Source: Aphrophora alni
Lineage: Eukaryota > Arthropoda > Insecta > Hemiptera > Aphrophoridae
Assembly: GCA_963513935.1 (NCBI GenBank)
Contig: OY740765.1
Location: 123,261,362 to 123,325,361 of the forward strand
Reading direction: 5' to 3'
Length of the DNA: 64,000 bases
Shown here in pieces: positions 54,692-64,000 of the stretch. The stretch's first letter is position 1, and every line of letters starts with the position of its first letter. A program made the translations under genes and the position numbers. The notes under the pieces are model-generated. The model saw only the letters and a list, made by a program, of their open reading frames with translations. It was not told the DNA's origin and searched no databases.

Positions 54692-54711
54692 CTACCTGGC
54701 CAAACCTGTCG
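54562..54711. repeat. AT-cored foldback repeat, GGTTTGGCCAGGT family
   Basis: AGGTTTGGCCAGGTG occurs at 54562 and 54621 facing CACCTGGCCAAACCT-type sequence (ACCTGGCCAAACCT at 54694), with long (AT)n between. The same terminal word is at 63090..63330, and a related one at 60145 and 62610. Confidence 0.8.
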
Positions 54712-56760
54712 TGATATATAATTATATCGCAAAGTAAGCAAATATTGGCGCATGCGCATTAGCAACTTCTGCTGCGGTGGCGTTAATACGTAAGTACCCT
54801 AATAACATGCCCACATTTTTGTAGATGAGACAATAACCCGATTGGAGATCGGCTTTCCTGGTACTAGTTACAAATTGCATAAATCATAAATAACTACCAA
54901 ATAATTGTAATTGAAAATAAAAATTGAATGAACATGATGTGTCATTTACATATTTAGTTTTCCTGTTTGCATTCAATGTGAACATTGATGTTATAAATAA
55001 GAAATATTTATAATGAAATAAAAATAATAACATTACTTAAAAAACAATATAGCTAAGTCTGGACATTTATAAACAGAAACAATAGATTGTTAAACGATTA
55101 ATAACTCCTTACTTATTTATTAATTGGAAACAGGATCTTATTATTAAAACTAAAACAAGATTTAAGTCATTGACTGCTAGTGCTAACATAGCAACACTTA
55201 ACACTTCGAACGTGAAAAAGAAATTGGCTTTGAAATGGAATGAATTAATGTATTAATTGTAAAACTCTCATGTAACGCAGTAACAGAACAAAAAAAAACA
55301 AAAACATAACAGGGTTATAACCTTACGCTGTTACAAAAATAACAGGCACACATGCGCACTTCATAATTTTAAAGTTTTCATTTCATTTCTCATACTGTCA
55401 AGGTCAAGAATAGGTAATGGCTGCATACACTTCAATCAGTTAAATCTGTTACAAAAATAACAGGAAGACTAGAGTAACATGTTATTTGTGTAACAGATAA
55501 TTTCTTGTAACACTGTTATTTAGGCTGTTACGATAAATAACGCCCATCTCTAATAGTAACTCATACGATTTTCTAAAGTTTTTGGTTAACATCAAAACCT
55601 AAAAAAACCTTGTTTTTAATTTTAATTATGCTAAAGATTAGTAATTAACAGGGTTGGCTAGACTATAGCTGTTGCTATACTATGCTATGATAACTGTAAA
55701 ACTAAATCTAATGTAATTAGGGACTACAAACCCCAAATACTATATCTTATTTATAATGAACTTAATATTTATTCAAAAAAACATTGTGATGTATCAAATC
55801 GTTCAGTAAAATTTAAATGATATATAGAAATAGACCTAAAAGCTATGATCTTTCATTTTTAGCAAAAATTTTGTCAAAAATAGGCTACAACACTCGCATA
55901 TAACAAAAGCATTATTATATAAAAGAAACAAAAGTAAAACAAATATTCAATATATAATTGTAGGGTAATTCTTTCCAGATTGAATGCATCTATTTTTGTA
56001 AAGATAAATAAACAAAAATGGAGTTCCTATGTAAGATATACCAGGAGGCCAAAATATCGGCTCTCGGAGGTCTGGTATATAAAGAAAAAGCTGATATATC
56101 GGCTCTTGGCAGTGTACCTATCACAGTACAAAAGCTGATATATCGGCCCTTGTCGGTCAACTATTATAATGAAAATGCAGATATATCAGTTCTTGGTGAT
56201 GAAATATTATAATGAACGATATATATATTTTTTTTTTAGCGGTCAAAGGGTTAAAACAAGTATAGGCAAGATGTATTAAAGTTAAAATCAAACAAATTAT
56301 TATCCCATTCTTTATAAGTAAAAAAGTAATAGACCTGAGAAACAAAGTTAGTTAATTGCAGATTGCAGGAAATGAAGGGCTAAAAGGAAAGGGTAGTCAA
56401 TAATTTATAGATACATTAGTGGAGTCCCAATAATCCGAACTTTGGTAATCCCAAAGTCTGCTTAATCGGAAACCGAAAGTCAAAAAGAACTAATTAAACT
56501 GACATGCTATGTTTGTCTGTGAGAAGGGTTGTCCAGGAAATGTAGATAAGATTTTGAAGAAAAACATGATTAGACTTGCAAAGATAGATACCGGACTTTC
56601 AAGTCATTGGAGACTTTTGAGTGATCGCCCATTCAGAACTGCAACTTGTGATATCTAGTGAGGTCTAATGTAGAGAAATTTACTATTAAATATAACTTAT
56701 AATTAGGTGCCAGTGTTGTACAATACCAAACATTAAAAAAAAAATCCTTTTTATATATAT
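54712..56760. other. AT-rich DNA without recognised genes
   Basis: Only short uninformative open frames occur. A TATATCGGCTCTTGG-like motif recurs about every 45 bases at 56050..56200 (GATATATCGGCTC and similar), a small degenerate tandem repeat. Confidence 0.45.
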
Positions 56761-56769
56761 TTTTGCTAC

Positions 56770-58830
56770 TTACCAGTTTTTTCATTGTTTGTTGATGACA
56801 TTAACCAATCCTCGAGCTTTATCTCCAACAGACTGGCAAGGTAGAAACAAATCACGAATTTTGAATTCTGACGTATTTCTCTGTATCAGCTTTAGGCATC
56901 AAAAGTTGTGTTCATTCTTGATTTTTTTTTCCAATTTTTGAAGCTTTCTATAAATCTTAGATAAATGTTTTGCAATTGTTTCATAACCTAAAAAATTAAA
57001 ATTTAAAAAATAAATGTTACTTCGGTAACCATGACCAGTTTTGTAATAAATGTGCACTAAACATCGCACATGAGATTTTTCACAGGACCCTTGTCATGTA
57101 GGTCTAAAGCACTTATTACATAAAATAAAACTTTAAACGATTATCGCACACTATTATTATTCCATGAACACAATATGAACTCAACCAGATTTGATTAATC
57201 ACTAAGAGGCAGAATACTCTACTACGCTACCCAATGCTAGATAAAAGCAATAAGAACAGCAACTCCCTGGAATATACTCCAGCTCATTGATTGCTTTAAT
57301 ATGCATTAGAAATTATATCCAACCCAGTGTTTTTCTATGGAAACCGTATGAAAATAGTCATTTAACACAATCTAATGTAGTAGTAGTAGTAATACTCTCT
57401 TTGGTTTAGGTGATTTTAGCTGAATTTATCTATTTTATAAAAATGTATAGGCCAGTTTATTGTTGTATTTTAGCGTTATTGGGGGCCGAGTTGACAATTT
57501 CGTTTTAGTAAATCTGATTGTTACGGGGTTTAAGAACAAACTATACTGACCGGTATGTTTGATACTTTTCTTATTTTGTGGAAATAAAACTCCATGCATG
57601 TGTGGATGTAGTGCTGAGTCTTTTTTAGCCAGGGTTATTGAAGAAGTATTTTATTTAAGTTTAGTTCAGATAAAAAAAAAGTGCATTTAATTTACCCATT
57701 TGAGGACAATCCTTGAGCTTTTTTGTATTTTTGTTTTAATAGATAGTTATTAAAAACAATTATAGTAGGTTAAGTTGCAGTCAATTCTTTGTTTATGTTA
57801 TTCACACTAGCATATTAGGTATTTCTTATTTTATCATTATAGAATTTTTTAATGTTAGTTGTATTTTATGTTTAATGTTAGCAATGTTTATTTTTCTTAG
57901 CTATTTGTGTGGGTGTAATAATTTTTAAATAAGAGTGCCAACCCAGCAGACGACAAAGGTTGCTGATTAAGTGTTTATTTAGATAAGTGAGATATTAAAA
58001 CTGTTAATTATTTCTAAATAAAGCACTATTATTATTATATATTATTATTAGTCATTAGACACAAGTTTAAAGTTAAATATGATACTGACAACCATTTCGT
58101 TACAAAACAAAAACAAAAATGTGTAAAAAACTCATTGTGACAGATCTTACCATTACCTAATGAACTACTTGTGCTTTTATGACTTAAAAATATAAAACAA
58201 CAATTATGACAACCTATAGATTATCAAATCATTAGTTACGGTTACTTCGGACTTGGACTTGACTAAAACTATAAATAAATAGTATACAAATTCTGCCTAG
58301 CAAGTGAAAGTTTTATGGTTTGAATACCAGTGCAGTAAACTAATTTTTTGACTAGAATAAAGTATTTTAAAATTGTTGAAGTAGATTTTAACAAAATCCA
58401 CCCTGAACAAAATGAATTATATTATAAAATAAATAGCAAATGTAGCTTACCATTAAGTTAGATTGTATCATGTACTTGTGTCTGACTGGTCTTTATAAAT
58501 GACTCGCATGAAATATTTGTTGAGACAGTAGACGAAGGTGTCAATAATATTTGAGTATCAGATTTTTGAGATGCAGGACATTGTAGAGAAAATTCATTGT
58601 GTTGCGTCACAAAATCTGGTAGACAGTTATTAGGAGATTTGGGTAGGTCTCTAAGCATTATTTTATGATTTTAATTTTCTATTTGTACATAATCTTCGTC
58701 ACTTGAATACAGAAGCTTTCTACTTGGTTTTCTTTTTTTTTTAGGGTGTTTATTTTCTATATCCTCTTCGGTTTGTATATCTGATTCTGCCAAAGCCTGT
58801 TTCCTTTTTTTTAGCTTTTCGCAAATCTCC
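56770..58830 (-). pseudogene. Possible dead multi-exon gene with nuclear localisation motif
   Basis: On the minus strand an exon-like block at about 58830..58446 reads LKEICEKLKKRKQALAESDI, then HPKKKRKPSRKLLYSSDEDY, a TAA, and in the same frame MLRDLPKSPNNCLPDF, ending near a GGTAAGC donor. A second block at about 56990..56774 follows an AATTTTTTAG acceptor and reads YETIAKHLSKIYRKLQKLEK, a TGA, then RDLFLPCQSVGDKARGLVNV. Both carry in-frame stops. PKKKRK is a classic nuclear import signal. No family is recognised, so this is a tentative call. Confidence 0.35.
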
Positions 58831-60190
58831 TTCAGGAAACAAAAAATTATTAGGTTTAGATTATGTAAAAAAAGGCTTATAGTTTTCTATACTTCATATA
58901 ACAATACCCTAAAATTATATAAACTGGATTTTTCTTAAACATTTTATGGTTGGTCGACTATAATTTAACTCTGGGTGGAAGTATTTCAGGATTATTCATC
59001 AAAAATTTGAGTAATTTACAAAAAATTACAAAATTGATACAAGTTTACAGAAAATACATTGAAGGTCTTGCTAAGCTCAAAAATATATTAGGCTACAATA
59101 TTAAATAAATCCGCTAATACACTACTTCCAAGGATTTATAAACAAGAATTAATACTTCAAATTTTTCTTTAATATGTGCATAGGTGGATATAAAATGTTA
59201 ATTTCACCTAGGTCTAATCTCATTTTTTATGAGAATTATACTTAATATCAAATTATTCATTGATTCAAGTTTGTTTAATTCAAACAACTTGAGCACACAT
59301 TAGCTTAACATAAAACAAACTTCAGAAAAGGTTACGTTAGTAAAACATGTTATGGCCACTTAATAGACTGTATATTAGTATACAGGCAAATTATTATCTC
59401 AATTTAAAAATATATAGCCAACTATTAATTTGGAGAAGAGTAGAAAAATTATTACTGATTAACAAATGGCTATCAAAAATTTGAAGTTAAGTTCACTATA
59501 GTACTAGAATTAAGGTCCATTTGTGAAGTCTCCTATTGTTTGCCGAAAACCCCCTCGAGATGGATCCAGGAATTCCCTGCTGGCAGGTTGAGTAGTCACG
59601 TCAACCAAAAATCTGTCAGGATGAAGTGGCGATCGTGATTTTAGGCGCAAAGTCTAGAACAATGAAATTTAATTTGAAATATTACCCTTTTTTGAAAATG
59701 TTTAAATACGTCTGAAAGTAAGAGTAGGCTAGGTATTGTATTTGGAACTAGTGTAGAGAGTTACTTGAAACCAGAACGCTATACATAATTCAACTAATTA
59801 TAATTATTGAAACCTTATTAAAACCCTCTAGGAGCTTTAACCTTTAAGCCTATTTAATATTAAGAGAGGACTTTAAAAGATAATTAATTATGCCAAGAAG
59901 TTTGTCATAAATTTTAATTAAGAAAATCGTAGAAAAATTTTATTATGTACCTTTTTTAAAAATATGAGATTATATTAGGTGTTGCCAGACACTTTTGAGT
60001 TAATTAATTAAATAAATTATTTTACTAAAAAATAATAAATAAAAAAGTACGAAATCCATGTTTGGTTAGTTTATTATAAATGAAAATCCAGCTGTGGTTA
60101 TGACTATGTTATTCAGGTTAGTATAAAACATATTATTGTTTTATTAGGTCTGGCTAGGTGACTATATAGGCTACATATAAATATTATGCA

Positions 60191-60228
<38 letters not shown>

Positions 60229-62882
60229 ACCGAGCCAGACCTAATTATAAAATAAGTAATCATACATTCACTAACTTGACTAACATAGTCACAAATATTA
60301 ACTTATGCATTCATAACCCGAGCTGTATTTCCTACTTTTATATTTACCTATTTTGGTACTTCAAAAAAGTCTGGCGACACCTAATACAATCTTATTTTTC
60401 CAAAATAATATAGGTAGTATACTATTCAAAGATTTTATTAATTAAATTTTAAGACTAACTTTTCGGCATAATTACCCTTTTAAATAGGTACTGTACCAAC
60501 AACCATGGAGAAAACCACCTAGTCATGCAGGTTCTACTTTAATGGTTATTCAGGATAACTTTCATCACATTATAGTAATCACACATTTTTAAAACTCTAA
60601 ACTCTTACAAAATTCCTAACTTTAAATTGACATGGAAATGAGTTTTGGGGTATGCATTGAAGCATACATGATACATATTTGCTTCTATTTTTGTTAAATC
60701 GTTACATACCTTAATATGTACAATTCACATCCTATTGATTATGACCATTGTCCCAATACCATTTTCAATGCACTCATTACTTTATTTATTTAAGAAAATA
60801 ACAATTTAAAACAAGGGAATCATGGTTTGGTTATGTTAATAAATTAATTCATTAAACCTCTGCATAACCTCCTGAATCTGTGAGCCTTTCATCTAGATGA
60901 TGTAATCATATCTCCGTGTTAATACAAAATATTATGTAAATATTAACTTTATATTTTTGTTTTTATTAGGTTGTCAGTTGAGGTATATTTTTCTGTTCTA
61001 AATTTGATAATAAATGTATACATTACAGATATTATGTATGACTATTTTAAAGTAGGCCTACATTCTTTCAAAGAATTCACACACCGGATTTAATTATTTA
61101 AAAAAAAAAAGAGTATTTTTTTTTTCAATTACATGTTGGACTCCTATATTTTGAATTTAAATAGCTTAAATACGGATGTACAAGAGTAGATTGAATAATC
61201 TTAAAATTAGTAAATTCATTAACCAGAAAAAGTAAGATTACAAAATTACTTAGTATAGGCCTATGTTGTATTTTTGAAAGTTTATTGTTCAGATAAAAAA
61301 TGGAACAAAGCACTAACGTAAATACATATTTAAACAATTTTATACAATATATAATATACATATTTACGATATAGAGATATCCTATGGTAAAATAAAGAAA
61401 CCAGTTTGCATATTTAAAGATTCAGTAAGTACTAAGTTGTAGGCCTAAAAGCTGTGCCGCTGTGGAATTCCTTCGAAGTATTCATGCATGCCTCATGTTA
61501 ACACTAACAGTTGTTAGTTATTTTATACATTATAGACTACAGACTACAATATTAATTTGTTTTAATGTATTAATACAGATATTTTACTGGTAAGTTATAC
61601 TAAGGAAACTATAATTTTTATACATTATACAGTATTAATTTGTTTTAACCGAATTAATACAGATATAATAGTGATAAGTTATACTAAGGAAATTACAACT
61701 TTCCCTTCATTTGTATATCCTACCATTCTTAGTTTGCCTTATTTAGTAAGATTGTTTATTTCATAAAATTTAATGAGATGTCAGTAAATAAGTAAAATCT
61801 GATGTAATCTCTGTGATAATAAATAATGTCTCACCAGCTTATTAATATTAAAATTTGCCTAGTTACTAAACTTTGGTTCCATGAAGCCTGTGCTCCCATC
61901 ATCTAAATGTATCAATTTAAAATAAAAATGGCATTTCAAAAATTGATATCAAGTATAATAAATTTTTTATATTTATCCTATACATAGGCTATACTAGTGT
62001 CTACAAGGCCAGTCGAGATGCTAAAGTTTTAGTAATGTTGGCTGGCTTTGGTTACTTTTTTGGTAATTGTTTACTTAAAGGTGCCTCCTGTTTTTTGGGA
62101 TTTTTTTTTTTCATCAACTACATACCTTACTTCTTAAGAATAAATGGTAATTGCTTACAAAGAATGGTACTGCTTATTTATGATTTTTTAAACTTTAGAA
62201 TGGTAATGCGTAGTTTGTCAGACAACGGCCCTTAAAAAAAACTGATCTAGGAAACGGATTAGGGAGATTACGAGCGCCCCATCCATAATACCTTCCACTC
62301 CTTACTCAAGGCCAATATTAGTCCCAAATAAAAAACTGTTTACTTCACTATATTAGTCCAAGTGAGATAATCGTGTGAGAGACTACACTTTACCATTTAC
62401 GTTAGTTTTTTTCTGTAATATTCTAATTCGGCGCTAAAATAAAAGAGAACATTTAATTTAAATTGCGTTGTGTGCATTCATTAGTGTCCTAACCCGACTC
62501 CTTGGCCCATCCTGACTTGATTCGGATAAAGTGTCCGTGGTCTCCAGCCAGCCGGAGCTTCCAGCTGGTCAAAAGAAGTGGAGACGGTCACAGTTACTAT
62601 ATATTTAGTCACCTGCCCAAATCTAGTTCTTATGATTCTTCATTAATACATCATAATATTAAGCTGTAATGTGAATACAACGATTTTCTTAACTAGATAA
62701 CAGGGCAAACTATAATGTATAATTACCTGTTAATTTTTTAACTGATTTTGAGTGGCCTATCTAGGCTAGTTATAAATGCAAGTTTTTTAAAGAGTGAGTT
62801 AATCTCTTATGTAGCATAATGGAAAAATATGTATAGGCTCACTCTTCATAAGTCCACATTCTGAGATTATTCCGGTCAAATT
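58831..62882. other. AT-rich DNA without supported genes
   Basis: It holds the foldback at 60145..60243, a duplicated block near 61520..61690 (ATTTTATACATTATA, then ATTAATTTGTTTTAA, then GATAAGTTATACTAAGGAAA) and simple AT repeats. No coding region is supported. Confidence 0.45.
60145..60243. repeat. Small AT-cored foldback (TAGGTCTGGCTAGGTGAC ends)
   Basis: TAGGTCTGGCTAGGTGACTA faces TAGTCACCGAGCCAGACCTA across an (AT)n core, forming a hairpin of about 100 bases. It is a diverged relative of the GGTTTGGCCAGGTAGCTA family. Confidence 0.85.
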
Positions 62883-63543
62883 AGGCCTCTGGTAATTCTG
62901 CGCAATTACTTGGTCAACCCCAAACTTTTTCATATTTTACTACGGTCATAAGGATGTTCTCAGAAAGCAAGAAACATATAATTCAAGGCCCGCAAGGCCA
63001 TCGTAAGGTTGCCGAGCGATAAGAAGGTTCAAAGTCTACGCGATAACAGTGGCTTGCGGGAGACACAAGGAAGGTCTATAATGACAGGTTTGGCCAGGTA
63101 GCTATATATATAGGCCTATATATATAGCTACCTGGCCAAACCTGTCATTATATATAATTATATAACGGTACTGTCACAACTGGCCTTCCGCGCGTCTCCG
63201 GCAAGCCACTGTTATCGCGTAGACTTTGAACCTTCTTATCGCTCTGTACGATGGGGAGACGTGCGGAAGGCCTATAATGACAGGTTTGGCCAGGTAGCTA
63301 TAGCTACCTGGCCAAACCTGTCATTATATATAATTATATATCGGTACTGTCACAACTGGCCATCCGCGGGTCTCCCACAAGCCACTGTTATCGCGTGGAC
63401 TTTGAACCTTCTTATCGCTCGGCAGATGGCCTTGCGGGCCTTAAATTATATGTTTCTTGCTTTCTGAGAACATCCTTATGACCGTAGTAAAATATGAAAA
63501 AATTTGGGATTGACCAAGTAATTGCGCAGAATTACCAGGCCTC
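62883..63543. repeat. 660-bp palindrome with duplicated centre
   Basis: The outer arms GGTAATTCTGCGCAATTAC (about 62890) and GTAATTGCGCAGAATTACC (63520..63538) mirror each other through ACTACGGTCATAAGGATG, GCAAGAAACATATAATT and GATAAGAAGGTTCAAAGTC. The centre holds two small palindromes of TGACAGGTTTGGCCAGGTAG/CTACCTGGCCAAACCTGTCA at 63081..63152 and 63278..63325, separated by a third copy of the arm segment. No coding frame is involved. Confidence 0.9.
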
Positions 63544-64000
63544 TTATAATTTTTAAGATAGGTCACTAAATACTTCTCAAAAGTTAAATTACAATTGTAA
63601 ACTAGTAACAATTAATTGCAGTAGGCTATATGCTCTATAATAGTAATGTAGCCTAATTTCACAATGTTAAGAATTAAATATGTTCTCCAATATGTTTTGA
63701 ACAATATTTCCAGGTATGATGTTTATAAATCAAACTAGGTCTAACTTTATTAGATTAATATGAACAAGATAATTTTCTATTTTAAAATTTGTTTGAAATT
63801 TTTCCATGACCAACTCCTGTTCTTTTCCGACCCTGCTGTGGATATAAGCCTATCCTTTATTTTTAGGTCCTCTGATTTCAAGATTGTGGTTTTTGAAATT
63901 ATGTATATCCATCGTTTGTACTTTACAGCCCAAATTGTTGTGGGAATATTTTAGTCTTAGCTCTGATTTTTTTTTTAGTGTTTTTATGATTTTATCAAAA
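63544..64000. other. AT-rich DNA to window end, nothing recognised
   Basis: A 64-residue open frame at 63760..63954 is hydrophobic and unsupported. The window ends without a feature boundary. Confidence 0.4.

Overview
The window is eukaryotic, AT-rich and full of mobile elements. It has GT-AG introns, a Jockey-type LINE, a Penelope-like reverse transcriptase relic, LTR elements, a tyrosine-recombinase (Crypton-like) gene and Polinton/Maverick DNA. This mix and the protein similarities suggest an arthropod, most likely an insect; the species cannot be read from the sequence.

Centre of the window: one complete 31.3 kb Polinton/Maverick (adintovirus-like endogenous viral element) at 10900..42191. 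It has 5'-AG...CT-3' termini, long inverted repeats and an exact 6-bp target duplication (CTCGAC at 10894..10899 and 42192..42197). From left to right it carries: a six-exon RING-finger gene (-); a small gene with a decayed tandem copy (-); a divergent two-TATA promoter; protein-primed DNA polymerase B; a retrovirus-type integrase with a chromodomain-like tail; an FtsK/A32-type packaging ATPase; a glycosyltransferase-like gene; a DUF8207-like gene; a fibre-like repeat protein; a matrix metalloproteinase with hemopexin domain; a parvovirus-type phospholipase A2; an adenain-like protease; penton-like and hexon-like (double jelly-roll) capsid genes; several unknown genes; a BIR/RING inhibitor-of-apoptosis-like gene plus a broken second BIR; arrays of repeats; a two-exon gene (-); and a last unknown gene. 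Replication, integration, packaging and capsid genes form the viral core. The RING, IAP, metalloproteinase and PLA2 genes look like a host-interaction module. The copy is decayed: polB has five in-frame stops, the integrase lacks its second catalytic Asp, the ATPase P-loop Gly is Asp, and most capsid genes have stops or frameshifts. The metalloproteinase and IAP-like reading frames are open.

Nested insertions: a 4.4 kb non-coding LTR element (tRNA-Gly primer site, 4-bp duplication) splits the fibre gene, and a 2.36 kb TG...CA-ended element sits in a (CA)n tract.

Left flank (1..10893): the 3' part of a spliced host gene whose long intron holds an antisense Jockey LINE (11-bp target duplication), a Penelope relic and a TTAA-flanked foldback element. 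Right flank (42198..64000): a broken tyrosine recombinase; a second, older Polinton fossil (integrase and ATPase) interrupted by a truncated Ty3/gypsy element; another LTR of the nested family; a probable dead multi-exon gene; and a family of foldback repeats ending in a 660-bp palindrome at 62883..63543.
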